Assembly (NCBI GenBank): GCA_003439945.1
Contig: QVRM01006837.1
Coordinates: 62,001-126,000, forward strand
Reading direction: 5' to 3'
DNA: 64,000 nt
Source of the DNA: Dermanyssus gallinae
Taxonomy: Eukaryota; Arthropoda; Arachnida; Mesostigmata; Dermanyssidae
The position numbers and the translations under genes are program-made. Below, in pieces: positions 35,081-47,854 of this stretch (the first letter of the stretch is position 1; every line of letters begins with the position of its first letter). The notes beneath the pieces were generated by a model. It had not been told where the DNA came from and searched no databases. It saw only the letters and a list, made by a program, of their open reading frames with translations.

Positions 35081-36145
35081 GTAGATAATGGACTACGAAG
35101 TGGAGTGAATGCTAGATCACTGGAAGTTGCACAGTCAGTGAAGGTAAACATCATATTCTCGTGGAGAGTTCCACGAAGTCTGCGAAATCGACAGACCTGA
35201 TCCTTCTTATAATTATATTCAGATGTAATTTTTTTGCAACGCAATGTATACTTAGACACGTATGACTTCTGAATAAAGATGTTTTTGACTTGACTTGATA
35301 AATTGGGAAAGCAGTACTGTTTTGGGATCAAAGCTGGTTGTGCGGTGTTGTGGGATGCTCTGAAAGTAGTAAAAATGATATATAATTTTGGCCGCCAGCT
35401 AAGGCATTACGTTGTGTGCTCCCTAATGGCTCGATAGAGGTTAAAAAAATTAAAAAGGTTAATGACTACGTGCATCTTGTTTTTGGCGATTAGAACGCCT
35501 GTGACCCGTACTCTATACGCTGGGCACTGCAGAGTCTGTCCCGGTTGCATAAGTAATATCTAACGCTGACCGTGCGGTTCTGTGCAATGTGCTCTGTCCA
35601 CCGGCCTTTAGGCTCCGAGGTTGAGTTTGTCGGGTCGTAGTACAGTTTTTGACCGTATGGTCGAAACAAGAGCATGATGCCATGAGGGCTCTCGAGGCAT
35701 TTTGACGATGCATGAGTGTCCTCTGTTCTCGGGGGTTCAAGCGCCATTTCCAGCGGTCCGTTTTTGTCGCTGTGTTCAATTTTCCCATGTAGATCCTTGA
35801 TAATTACAGTCCTAGCCGGTAAGACCGGTCACGTCCAGGGATACCCACTTTAATCTTGTTTGCTATACGACGCTGCCAGTTGCATCAGATGTTCATCATT
35901 CTATGTCGACGCTTTATGGACACTCATCATTTGAGAGCCCATAAAGCGTCGACATCGAAATTATTGTGTAGTTTTGTAACGACTGAAAATGTAAAATTTC
36001 ATTGCAGTAACAAAGGCTGCTAAGTAAATGTTAAAAGGCAGACGACAGGTGGAACGACGATAAAGGTACAATCGTCGAAAGAAAAATGTGACATTGGTGG
36101 TCCTGTGAGTAATATATTGTAACTCCGGTAATTTACTGGATATTA

Positions 36146-36188
<43 letters not shown>

Positions 36189-36740
36189 AGCATTAGCTTA
36201 ATATACAGGAATTTATATACATATTTAATTGCTTTAAGGAGCACGTCTCAAATTTTAAAGCAAGACTGCCGATCAGAGGATACAGCGGCAAGTAATAAGG
36301 TGTTAGCAATGCAAGGGGGAACGGAGTGGCCCCTTGTGAGCTTACGATATATTTACGCCAACTACGTTACCTACGAGATACCATGTTTGAAAAAAACTTA
36401 AGCAGAACGTCATAGAGCAGGGTAGCTGAGAGCCATAGATAAGATTAACTTCTGCCCTGTTAAAAAGGGTCTCGGGGCTGTCATGCAGAAACCGAATAGA
36501 CTGCTCACTAAATGTGGAGGGGGGGGGCGGAGGCTTGTCTTTATAGTGATTAACTGGTAAAATGCATGACGCACTCCGGGCGTCGTTGTTAAAGCCACGA
36601 TAGCGTGGAGCTCACAAACCCTCTAAATCTAGTCATCTTCTTTTGCCCTTGGTCGGGGGGTGGACATAGTACTGTCTTCTCGAGATTACTTCACCAAGGG
36701 TACAGCTTGGCGATAAGCAGGCGCAACAGACAGACACCTA
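35081..36740. other. Unassigned stretch
   Basis: No gene recognised. It includes a perfect 17-bp inverted repeat (35903-35955), an AT array at about 36151-36184 and a G run near 36520-36530. Confidence 0.5.
35903..35955. repeat. Perfect 17-bp inverted repeat
   Basis: ATGTCGACGCTTTATGG (35903-35919) and its exact reverse complement (35939-35955) flank a 19-nt loop. It is not AT-repeat derived. Possible readings are an RNA hairpin, the ends of a tiny foldback element or a protein-binding site. Nothing nearby decides between them. Confidence 0.95.
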
Positions 36741-36744
36741 ACAA

Positions 36745-36980
36745 TCTCGTTTCCCGCACATGCTTTTTATGACGCGCGGTGTTGCAGAGAGGGTTTTCAC
36801 CAGGCTGATAAAACATGCAGATGCACAAGCTGCCTGGAAAAATTTAACAGATACCATGCCGCAGCACGCCCGACGACTTACTTAATAGCCGAGCTAGCCA
36901 GAGTAAGCGGAGTAGTTGTTCGGGAGCCAAGTGAAACGATGCAAACGCAAACGAAATTCGACCATGTAGGGTGTAAATAA
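36745..36980 (+). pseudogene. 3' end of a relative of the 32-35 kb retrotransposon
   Basis: After a frameshift, the reading GFHQADKTCRCTSC then NRYHAAARPTT (about 36793-36887) parallels the cysteine-rich C-terminus of the 32-35 kb element (DFHIPQECCKCTRC, DRYHAAACPA). The UTR ends GGTGTAAATAAAG, similar to GGTGTTAATAAAC of the full copy. Upstream similarity fades by about 36745. It is a diverged, severely truncated copy. Confidence 0.75.
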
Positions 36981-39281
36981 AGTTGATCATCTTTATACGT
37001 ATTATTTGTATAATTGTGCAACGCCTTCAATTTAGCATACATTTAAAGTTATGTACACACGTTCATATATATACATATGTGTATATAAAAACATTTGTAT
37101 ATTTTTTTGTATATAGGGCAACATTTAGTACGAATACAAATGGAGCGACAATATATATATATATATATATATACATACGATAATGCATATACATTTGTAT
37201 ATGCATTTAGATGCAACAGGAGAAAACAACAGAACGTTCTCCGAGAGTACTAGAGGTTGCCATCGTATCTATCTCCTCTATCACTCTACACCACCTAGCC
37301 GCGCATGATGTAGACGATGCGGCACTGTTTCCTTGGACCAACCACTGTCAAATCGTAGTTGCGAAGTGATAATAATTCTACCCTACGACCGAAGGAAGGA
37401 AAGATGGGAGGAATGAGGGGTTGAAAACGACAAAGGGCAGTTGGAAGAGACCAACGCAGAGATTACCGAGATGCACGGCGGCGCTGATTACCACGAGGAG
37501 GAGTCATGAAGCCATTTCGAGGCAAAGCCTCACCGCCACAGCTGACGACATAGGCAGCCACGTAATTAACGGCCAACTCATCGGTGAACCTACCGCTTTT
37601 CCGGCCCCAGATTAGGCTGGACGATACAGTCTGGACTTTCAGACAGCACGGCCAAGCCCTTCCTCGGCGAATGCAGCAAATCAGAGTCGTAGCTGTTGTC
37701 GTCGTAAAGATTCACGCACACAAAATAGATCCGCGAATAACGGCTCACCGCAAACAGTTGCAGTCCTAGCGGCACTAGTCATCTGCGCGCTTGCGTTTGT
37801 TCCCGATTTCTTCTGAACAATGGCCAATAATGATATGCCATGCCCTTGTGACAACCTAGCACGTGTAATCAGCCACACATTTAGCTCTGACTTTCTCACT
37901 ATATTCAGCAACATTGTGTTGCATTGACTCAAGTACGTTTCGTGGCAGTCACGGTATGGACGCCTACAGAAGGTGTGGCGGAATCTAAACGAGTGCAGAC
38001 AACTTTGGCCATCTCAGAATTAAAGACCTCAGTTTTTTCTTTTAACAATTAACACGCAAACAAAGCATTTTAAAAGCGTGAGCCATTTGAAATACAGATA
38101 TATTGAGATTGCAGAAGTCATTTTCATCACACTTTGTACAATTTTGTGGCATTACGCGGCCATCCTCTTACTAGCTAGCCATTTTCTAGAGACGCTTGTT
38201 CGGCGTCCAGTGCACTCGTCTTCTATATGATAGTTTGTAAGCCATTCTACGTGACCGATACCAGCTAAAGTGTCTGGTCCGTTGCGGTTTGGATGCATTT
38301 TAATTTGGGCTTCTTTCATCAGCCAGAATGCTCATGTATTTGCACCACTACTAGTAGTAGTAGTAGTAGTAGTAGTAGTAGAGTCGTAGTAGTGCGATGG
38401 GAGAAATCCATTTGCTTGAGTGGCTAGAACATCGAAGAACAGGTCAATTTGTTTAGTATCAGATGAGGTGTACATTTGTGTACGTTTGTGGCTAGGTCAG
38501 CAAGAAGTTCGTCGATTTGCAACGTCCATAAGTGTATACGTATGTGTTGCCGTGCGCCAAAACGTGCTTATGTGTCAGTGGCCAATCATTTCTGGGAGCC
38601 CTTTGTGAAGCATTTGTGTCGTCCTCCAGTACAAGACTTCTTTGACGTTCAACAAAAAATTGCTTTTGCGCTTTAGTTCTCTCGTCCCCATTATATATAT
38701 ATATATATATATATATTAGCAATATCAATTGACTGTGCACCCTTTGCAGACAAACCCTTGTTTGTTTATTGGCTCGTATTTTGCAAACGTCTCCGTGCTT
38801 GGAAACAAAGGGCAGTTCAAACGGCAAACAACGCAAACGTTAAAGAGTATTTTTGCGCCTGCCACGGACAAAAACGACGCAAATAATGTTATTGCTTAAA
38901 TGCTGGCTTTCATACCGTAAATCAAATCGTGCTTTAGGGAATCGCCCAATAGCAACAAAAATGTGACTTTTAAGATGCCTAGTAACACATTTTCACAAAC
39001 TAATTTACCCAAGACGTTTTGAGTGTACAGCGCCCAAATAACGATATCCTGTTCTAGGGTGTTTCTAGGTATATCTTCTTACCGAGTAGTTTGAGGTACA
39101 TCCTTTCATCAAGTAGTCCTATGAGTATGGTCATTCTTGCTAACGAGACGTTACATTTTGCTTAAAAATGTTTTTTTTAAACGACATACCTTCCAGCGCA
39201 TTCATTCAACTCTACAAAAACGACACATATACGAACAGGCGCTAATTTATTGTGCTTATTAATTGTGCATGATGATTCTAC
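36981..39281. other. Unassigned stretch
   Basis: No recognisable gene. It holds AT arrays at about 37152-37172 and 38691-38715 and a (TAG)n run at about 38350-38385. Confidence 0.5.
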
Positions 39282-39363
39282 ATCCCACGAGCTCAACAAA
39301 CACACTTACCCAACCCAGGTGTTAATAAATAAATAATATTATCCCACGAGTTAAGTAAACACA
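39282..39363 (+). mobile_element. 36-bp micro-insertion of a retrotransposon 3' terminus
   Basis: 39305-39340 carries ACCCAACCCAGGTGTTAATA and an AATAAATAAT tail, nearly the last bases of the 32-35 kb element (ACCCAACCTGGGTGTTAATA). It is bounded by a 23-bp imperfect direct repeat, 39282-39304 and 39341-39363, which matches at 19 of 23 positions and starts ATCCCACGAG. This fits a retrotransposition that aborted almost at once, followed by some divergence of the duplicated target. Confidence 0.75.
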
Positions 39364-39436
39364 TCCTCTGACCTTGTCTGTTTTTACCAGCATCGGCGCG
39401 AACATGTTCCGGTTCGGCCCGCGACCTCGTTGTGCC

Positions 39437-39452
39437 ATATATATATATATAG

Positions 39453-39507
<55 letters not shown>
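39437..39507. repeat. (AT)n microsatellite
   Basis: About 70 bp of AT with one AGATAC interruption. Confidence 0.97.
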
Positions 39508-39509
<2 letters not shown>

Positions 39510-40197
39510 AACACACACAGTCTCCTCTGGCCAGAAGTGCACGGAAGAGCTAATGTGCAGCTAACAACAACACTGCATAATAGGCGGAGAAGATTTGCGC
39601 CGCAAACGGAGACAATTAGCGACGCACAACAAGCGACACTCATTATTATTATTATTATCATAATCATCAGCTTCATCGTATCTTATTTAAAGACGAACGA
39701 ATATGCGTACACGGGCTGGGATACGCAGAGAGAGAGGGAGAGAGAGAGGAATACGAGAGGTCAGTAGTGACTAGTTACCTATTTGCATGGAGAAGCTTGG
39801 CATGGACCGAATCACGAACTTTGCAGCCAGCCCTCTTTCGCTACGGCTAGCCGCGTGGTCGGGACTACGTACCCGCCATATGGCACCGATAGACGCAGCA
39901 GTCCGGCTGTGGTCCCTATTGTCGCCGATCCGCTGTTAATATGCGTGGATGAAGTCAAGTCTGCTTCTTGGCCGAAGGACGATGAACGAACAACCAACCG
40001 GCTGGTCGCCAATGGTCGGCAGTGATCGGAAGTAATCAGCCGTCATTAGTGAAGCCATTATTGCACTCGATTAACCTCAGCGTAAAAGAGGCTCGCGCTC
40101 ACGCATATACATACATACACATACATGCCCACACACACATAAGCACCGCGCGAACACAGGCCCACCAATGCCGGCCGTTGCAGCATCCGGATAAATA
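39508..40197. other. Unassigned stretch with small simple repeats
   Basis: Short (ATT)n near 39640-39658, a GA run near 39726-39750 and CACA/CATA-rich sequence near 40105-40142. No coding signal recognised. Confidence 0.5.
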
Positions 40198-40710
40198 CCC
40201 CGAGGTAATCAGTCGCTTTCGAATCCCCTCTCATCTTCCGTTCCCTCGGTCGTAAAGCAGAATTTGCGCCCACCAGAATTGGTGGTACCGGTCATTGGAC
40301 TCGTAAACGTTATTTGGAAAAAAATAGTAGTGTAATATGATGTGAGGTGATGGGTGATGCCCCTTCATGCTGGCAAGCGGATGGATGTGTTATGTCCAGA
40401 TGCAACATTGGGCGCCACTAGACCTCTGCTGGAGCTCTGATATCAATGTGTCCCCGAGGTAATCAGTCGCTTTCGAATCCCCTCTCATCTTCCGTTCTCT
40501 CGGTCGTGGGGCAGAATTTGCGCCCACCAGAATTGGTGGTACCGGTCATTGGATTCGTAAACGTTATTTAGAAAAAAAATAGTAGTGTAATATAATGTGA
40601 GTTGATGGGTGATGCCCCTTCATGCTGGCAAGCGGATGGATGTGTCATGTCCAGATGCAACATTGGGAGCCACTAGACCTCTGCTGGAGCTCTGGTATCA
40701 ATGTGTCGTC
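40198..40710. repeat. Tandem duplication, 254-bp unit
   Basis: Copy 1 (40198-40451) and copy 2 (40452 to about 40710) both start CCCCGAGGTAATCAGTCGCT. They stay near-identical through GGTGGTACCGGTCATTGGA and GATGCCCCTTCATGCTGGCA, with scattered substitutions only. No coding function seen. Confidence 0.95.
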
Positions 40711-40774
40711 TCTCGCGCAAATGTATCTGCAGTAAACTGTAGACAAAGCATAGGATTTCTTGAGAAATTGCTTA

Positions 40775-40778
<4 letters not shown>

Positions 40779-40817
<39 letters not shown>

Positions 40818-40822
40818 TATAT
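40779..40822. repeat. (AT)n microsatellite
   Basis: About 44 bp of AT with one AGATAT interruption. Confidence 0.97.
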
Positions 40823-40849
40823 AAATGTATATGTATCATAAGGAGTGTT

Positions 40850-41350
40850 TAGGAAGGAAGTAACCATAACTTTGTTTTCAAGTTTCAGGGACTGTGCTAG
40901 CCAGAACGAGGATAGCCGCTGTGCTGACGTCATTGTGATTCTCAAAACGGCCAGTCATAAGGCCTCGCGCAGCTGGGAGCTGCAAATAAAACTAGGAATT
41001 TAGCCACCGACATAATGAGGCGTCTTCTTGGCTCGGCCTGGGTTGTTTGACATCAGCCGGGCTATCTTGTTTGAGACTCTAGTAGCCTTTTTGTCTAAAC
41101 GTAAAACATTGTCGTTTGCTAGGTTCCATAGAAGGGATCCTATAATCGAGCCGTGGGAACCTCGGCCTTCATCTCGAACTCGGAGTCCTCATTGACAATG
41201 CGTCTGCCGCTCATGTAGGCCGAGGTTGCGCGGCATAGATAAGGCGGGACTCTCTTCTTGAGAAGAGTGTCCAAGATTTCCTTGCAGGGCAGGTTATAAA
41301 TGTAAAACATTTTAAGGAGGTTATTTTTAAATTCTAAATCATCATCCGTC
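40850..41350 (-). pseudogene. R1-clade-like pol relic, second copy
   Basis: The minus strand reads LPCKEILDTLL (about 41295-41263), VPPYLCRATSAYMSGRRIVN (about 41250-41195) and, after a frameshift, GSIIGSLLWNLANDNVLRLD (about 41150-41095). The last is the RT motif usually seen as GVPQGSVLGPLLWN. It passes directly into RVSNKIARLMSN (about 41085-41050), a thumb-region motif. The intervening YADD catalytic segment is therefore deleted. Further on, the nucleotide sequence matches the thumb of the 2.1-4.1 kb relic (shared CTCGTTCTGGC), so both belong to one family. Dead copy. Confidence 0.65.
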
Positions 41351-41392
41351 CTTTACGGGCTTGAAATTCATCCTAAGGCATATCGTCTATGC

Positions 41393-41602
41393 ACCGAGGG
41401 CCAGACATATTGAGATATCTAGGGTTTCCCTAACAGTCCCAGTGGTAGCATGGCCGCGGACTCTTAGCGGTGGTTTGTCATCTATTCTCAATGAGCATCG
41501 CTTAAAGAAAATTCGATCAACAACAGGGATCGGACCGGCGACACCCCTGTATGACAACCATGACTAGCGCCCTAGTCCCCAAGACCACGCCGCCATGACA
41601 GG
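41393..41602 (-). mobile_element. tRNA-derived SINE, family A, copy 2
   Basis: The minus strand begins near GGCGGCGTGGTCTTGGGGAC (A-box-like at about 41587-41575) with the B-box-like GGTCCGATCCC (about 41535-41525). The body (GATGCTCATTGAGAATAGAT and onward) aligns with the copy at 23.5 kb over roughly 200 bp. It sits just upstream of the R1-like relic. Target-site duplications were not resolved. Confidence 0.75.
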
Positions 41603-42394
41603 CAGGCTTTGAATATTGTTAGTGTCCAGCAGAACAACCAGTAGCAAGCCTCCTTTCCGAGGCGGGGATCGGCGCAGGGCCGCAGCCTATGACCAACCAG
41701 TACTGCGTCGGCGAGAGGAGGCTCTTCTGCAAAACAACGCACGTGAGGCTCTACTATTGAGTCTATATGTTTGACAGCATGCTAACTAGGAATATTATGT
41801 TAACTAGCCGAAGACGTTTTTCAGGCGGAAGATTTTCTTTTGTATGATTCGCAGCAAGCCGCACAGCACAACTTGCAGGGCCGTCTTCATAGGTTTCCTT
41901 TAAAATGTCTAGAAAATAGTCTCATTGCGTAGATATCTGCGGCAGACGAATCGCCACCAAGGCGCGGGCAAGGGGAACCCGTCGTCACTCGTCTCTTAAG
42001 TTAAACGCGACAGCATTACACCGATATTTTTTCCCGGTCCTCCTGCTATTCATATGACATACTAGTTTGCTCCATTAGAGGTACGGCCTAAAATAGTTTA
42101 AATAAAAAGTGAAACACATTTCCAAGATTTGAACTCGGGAAGTTGATTTCATATGCTGTTTGCTGCCTAGCCATGGCCATGTTTATCTGTATCCAACCGT
42201 AGTCATTTTACCGACACAGGGCTGACTAAATGCTCTTGAAAATATTGATGTCAACAATGAGAGCGACAAGGACGATGACGGTGAAGATGACGTTATGCGG
42301 CAACATAGCAACTGCCTGCAGGAGTGACTACACTCTTATTCGAGAGCTCTAGACAACCCGACCGCTGTGTTCGAAACCGAAAATACCACTATGC
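41603..42394. other. Unassigned stretch
   Basis: Nothing recognisable on either strand. Confidence 0.5.
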
Positions 42395-42790
42395 AGCAGC
42401 GTTTATCGATGTTTAAACATAGTCCACAAGAGTTTGGCGTCAATTCGTGACAGTGGGCGGAAATTGGATCTACCGCTACACATCCGAGTCAAAACTGCGG
42501 ACAACGCTCGGTGAAGCTAAAGAAGACCGTTTTGTCGGCCAGGAAAGTAGTGGTCACGGTTTCTTTTTTACTAGAGAATTATCCTCATTCACTACTTACG
42601 ATGGATCGGGCAGCTACAGGGCCTTATTATTCAACACTTCTGAACGATTTTCATGAAGGACTGTAAATGAAACGACAGAGATTGGTGCGCAAAAGGTAGT
42701 GTATCACCATGACAGCGCTCCGGCTCACATCTTTACAGTCGCAGTAGCAAAATTCCACGAATTAGGGTTTTAATTCTACTCTAAAAGAAT
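42395..42790 (+). pseudogene. Mariner-family transposase relic 2
   Basis: Plus-strand frames read FKHSPQEF (about 42412-42435), VTVGGNWIYRYTSESK (about 42445-42492), then VYHHDSAPAHIFTVAVAKFH (about 42698-42757). The intact mariner pattern is VTxDETWIxxYTPESK followed by HxDNAPxH, so the first catalytic DE has become GG while the second Asp is still visible. Stops and frameshifts separate the blocks, and the C-terminal catalytic region is not seen. The YTSESK style differs from the relic at 5.8-6.5 kb, so two mariner subfamilies are represented. Confidence 0.75.
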
Positions 42791-45700
42791 CTAGAACAAA
42801 GCTAATGTTATTGTTTTGTTTTCTGGTTACTTTGTAATCGGCTTACGAATATATGCTGAATTAACACAGAAGTTTAGGCTTACGTTTCTCTCTGTAATGC
42901 GTGTGGTCGAATTGCCTTACACAATGCTTTATTTTCGAAACTTTAATGTAACAACAGTACTTCTTTGTGCCAGGTCTGTACAAACCTTTTTGCCAGAATT
43001 GTACGCTGGCGCCACATCTCAAAAGTAGCCTAAATGTTCCGTTGACTAACGTCAGCATGTTTATTAAAACTAGTAGGGAGTTTATAATATTTTCGACAAG
43101 GTGGATTATAACCTGTTAGGAAACCACAGTTAGAACAAAGGCAATTAAAAAACGATCAAGAAGGTAGGCCAAACGTTTTTAAAAACACCATCCTGGATGA
43201 AAGCGTTTTGAATACTTTTTGTAAATAGCATTTATTTTGACGGCCTCATACACTCAGAGATGAATGTATTCGCTTCTCCATTGCAATTCCAGGTGCCGCA
43301 CTTCTCTAGGTACGTCCATACATTTGGAAGTATTTAAAAGCATTCAGAAAATTAGATAAAAATGGCGACAATTGTCTGCGCGTGATATTTTTAGAGCATG
43401 ATAAAGACCCGCTATGCACAATTGCCCATCCAGATGATCATATTTGCATAATTATGGCTAGGGTTAACAAAAGAACTGGTGAGCGCCACATGGATCAATT
43501 GCAACCACCCATCGAGTTATCAATCTCTTACACGATTCACAACGGATTTTGTCGGTGAAATGTAGTTTGTCCTGGCTGAGCGTTCCTGGGAAAGTTTAGT
43601 CTTAATTTGGTTCATACCAGTACACTAGTTGCTTCACCGAGCACACGCCGTAGTCTGACGGCTGCTCGCGCTTCTTAGTTTTTTCAGCAGAAACAACCTT
43701 GTCAATTGGGGTTTCTGATAGAATACCCAATAAGATAGGCCAAACGAAATCTTAAATATGTCGAAGCTGTAACACCCTCCTGCTATACTGTCTTTTTGTA
43801 CAATGCACTAGGAAAGAAGCTAACTCGTCCTTTCTGAGTATCTGGGGTCTGACAGCCTCCAAGAGTTAACAATTCTACGGAACAAACATTGGCAAATATT
43901 GTTTCACTTTTGCTTTCCCCGCTTCCTTTCTAGCATTATACTGCCTTTTTAACCTATCGACTCTAAGAACCTGCATAATTTATTTTTTAGGAGATGTGTT
44001 TAAATCTATAAGTTTTACATTTAAGTACTTATTAGACGTATGTAGATTGCTTCTTCTTCTTCTGCTTCTTGTTAATCACAATGAAGAATTGTCTTGGTCC
44101 GTTTAGGCTAGTACCTCGTTCATCACTTGGGGTGCTTCTAGCTGTATCGAGTGCGCAACATTGGATAAGTGCGTCACATTGTGTACCTCTTTTATTCGAA
44201 GGTGTACATGTTACAACAAGGTGGCGTGTTGCCGTTGCGACTCAGGGGCTTTTTGATGCTCTGTGATGTCTTTTATTGGGCAGCATGTTAAGCTCAACCT
44301 AGCTTGTCTATCATCGCTTTCGAATATTCGAAACTTTATATCCGGCTATTTGGTCTCATGGGATTTCCTGCTCAGTAGTACTTTCTTTCCAATGAAGCAG
44401 TTAGCTTAATTACGATTACTTGCGCTTATATACAGAAACGCTTTTATGCAAAAAGTTTACAGGGATATCTTGTTTTAGTTAGGTTCCTTGGGGCCTAAAC
44501 TCGAACATCCAAGACCGTTGTTATAGCCGTACCTAGAGTGTAAACAGAGAGTCTCAGGTGGAAACTAAAACAAAACTCTCGGACGGCCATGCGGCGCAGA
44601 CGGCTCGGAAAAAATAAACGGGCAAATGAAATACAACGAGCGGTCAGGGTGAAAGATCTAGACGTCAGTTTGAAGTCTTCGCGGATAGCTGTCAGGCATA
44701 TGTTCATCCGAAGGGTGCAAAAAAAGGCCGGCAATTTTTGAATAAAGGAATAAAACTATAGGCACGTCTAAACGCGCAGTAATAATAGCGCCCTTCCCAC
44801 TAAGCACAGTCGCAGGAAACAAAAAAAGAGCTGGGATTACTTGGATAAAAGAATAAAGTTATAGACACGTCAATAGCGCAGTAAATTAAAAGCCCATCCC
44901 ACCAGGCACAGTCGCGAGAAACATAGAGAGAGAACAAACACCAGGTTCCCTACGACACGCGGCACCGAGCAGGCAGGAACTCCTAATGATCTCGACGCAA
45001 CTTTGGGTCGGAGGTGCCCAGGTTAGGCGCACAAAGCACTGAAAAATTCTTTCTGGGTGCTAAAGAAATAGCTAACTCTTGCAAGCCTCTAGGGTAGGGA
45101 GGAATCTGGGGTCTAGTGGATTTATGAGTGTCACACTACTCACTGCTAGCTACCAATGATCCACGTGCGTCACACATTTCCTATAGCTCACTGAAGGGGC
45201 ACGGGGACCGCTAGCAGCCTAGCCCCACCACGTGGCTAGGGTTACTGATCCCAAGGAGGACCTGGGACAGACCACATTTAAAGCAGAGAGGTCGATCGTT
45301 GACAAAGCACTAAAGCTTGAAAAAAAAGGAGCCATTCGTTGGTCTTCCAAAACAGAGTTCCCAAGGTGGTCTCATATAAATAGCATAGAGCATCTCGAAA
45401 TCACCATCCGAGGGGTAAGCAAAAGCATGGACACATAATATTCCGCTTAGAAGAGGGCACTGACGGCACAGGAACGATGGTTGTAACAGCAATCGCCAAG
45501 CGGGAACTGCAGATTACCAAAACGCCGACTAGCTCCACGGAACCGCATTATGAAGTATTAATCTTAATCTGAACACCACGGAGATAGAACCCGACCTGAG
45601 GAAGGCGTTTATACTGCCGGCCCATATTACCACAAAAGTAACTCCTGGGAAAAACATTGTTTTTCTCCCATAGGCTTTCTAGTCAGCACAGCCCAGACGC

Positions 45701-47850
45701 GAATGAAGGCAATTCGCGCGCATAAAACGAGCGATTGCGCCACTCCACCTGCTACAAGTGACCGACAGAGTCTGCCCAGTATACCGGAGGCTGACCGACG
45801 ATTTCAATGCAGCGAAGAAAATTGACTTTGAAAAAACGTGCACCGAAAGACATATTAACGGCGCCAGCCGCCCTTAAGGCAATCAAGGAAATGGCCAGGA
45901 CACCTTAGGTGACGGCAGAAGTCGTCAAGGAGTGGCAGGTCAGAAAAAGGAAGAAAAAGAGTACAATGCCAACCATTTCAGCGGACGAGAGTCGCTGGCA
46001 AGTCACGATCGCCATCACGATCATGATCTAGTTCATACAGATAAATTAAAACGACCTCCTAGTCCAATATCATAATTATTTTAATTCTAGATTAATCTCA
46101 ACCGTTGCCGTATGGTTCACAATCTACTCGACCAGGTTAAAGGACGGCGAAAAAATCAGAGCTTGCCTGCTGAGAAAAGCTATGTGCTCTTTCAACTCAA
46201 CGTAGTCGTTATACACAGCTGTTACTACTCTTCCAAGCACGACAATAGTCGTTTCGAGAACCCAACCGAAATGTTAATGGCAAAGCGGGCAACGCTGCTC
46301 TATAAATGGATAGCGAAGACGAAACTAGAGGTTTCCAACAAGTGGAAGGCACAAAGCTTGTGCGCAGTACACAAACCTCTCGTTGACAAATAGGTAGGCA
46401 CCGTTGGTTTAATTGGTAGGCACTCTCAAGGTAAAAAGTCAAGGAAGGTCGAGAAACGCATGAGTGACCATAGATTTATTAGTGTTACCGTGTCCGCATC
46501 ACCTGCTTCCTTCCAGCGTGGTAGACACAATTGTAACCGGCCTAGTCTCTCAATAGCTGAAAAGAGATCTCCTGAAAGAGCAACAGATATACCCCGACAT
46601 GACCCCAGTGGTTAACCTGGGTGAAGTGGAACAGGCGCGCCAAAGGCCAGCGTCTGTCAAAACTTCCAAACGATGGGGCGGAGAAAATGTTGGTTTAGCG
46701 GGTTTACGAATTCCAAACTAGCTGCTGCTAGCTGTCGGCGACTCATGTGCATCATGCATTTCCGAATTATTCCACATAAAAAGGTTTCTAGGATAAAAGG
46801 ATGACTATTAACTCTAGTAAAGCAAACTGAAAATTACCTGCAGCCACAAGAATAATACCACTGGTCAAGATCACTGTGTTAACAGTAAACAATTCGGGAG
46901 TACCCGTACCCTTTTAATGGATCATTAATTAGAGGAACGCAAACTGGCTGTGCAAATGCTTTACAAGGCATCGGATCAACAGCTTATCTAGTAAAGTGCC
47001 TTGAATTTAATTAAAATTAGCAAAACTGCAGCCTAGGCAGAGGCCTCCACAAGAGGCACCGACCAGTATTTGCTAACAGTATGCACTGGCTGGTGCATCC
47101 GTTCTTATAGGAAGGCATCTCTTTCAGATGAATAATGTTTTTGTCCTCCAGTAAACAGTTCGATATTCAATCACCACAATTCTACAGTAGCAGTCTGTAA
47201 CCGGAACAAATCCACTGCTAATCAAAACATTTAGGTGACTGAATAACATACAGTGCAGGTTCACATATTTATTATGTTATGACTTAACGTGCGAATAATT
47301 CACTTGATTGTGTTCGGTCAAACAAGCTATTTTTACATTCGCGTTTTTATTTTAGTTTCTAACAAAAGAAATAAGAAGTAATTTGCCTTCTTGATGATAT
47401 CTCTCTTATAACCATGAACGTTTAGCATTTTCCATTCAGAGATGCCTGTAGGCAACAAACAACTTCTTCTTTATTGTTAGAGGTACAATCTGCTCAATGC
47501 AGGCAAAAACTTAACGATTGTGGTTTGTCTATATTATTCTTAACGATGCGTATATGTGCGTCAGTGCTTAACTATACGTAAACTTGCGTCAAATTTAGTT
47601 TAATAGCTTATTAATTCGTAGTTGTACTCTCTAGACGTTTGGGGTTCTTCATAAAATGAGGCCATGCCGCAGTTCGAGTTTGAATCGTCTTTACACAACT
47701 GCATGTCTGCTTTTTCGTGTCGAATGGCTGCGTGAGACATTGTTTAGAGCTTATTTCACTCATGACATTATTCATTTTCAGTTCCGGCTTCAGCAGCCTA
47801 GATATTAAAATAATGCTAACGCTATACACATAAAAGTTACTCACGTTATA
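42791..47850. other. Long unassigned stretch
   Basis: About 5 kb with no recognisable gene and few AT arrays. Two related phrases near 44735-44825 and 44845-44925 (AATAAAACTATAGGCACGTC and AATAAAGTTATAGACACGTC, each followed by a CAGTCGC) mark an old tandem duplication of about 110 bp. Open frames at 45232-45438 and 46112-46393 lack known motifs and could be decayed retroelement ORFs, but I cannot support that. Confidence 0.5.
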
Positions 47851-47854
47851 ACAA

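Noticed and set aside
45232..46400. Possible decayed retrotransposon ORFs
   Set aside because: Basic, helical-looking fragments but no diagnostic motif (no GDFN, YADD, zinc knuckle or DDE) in any frame.
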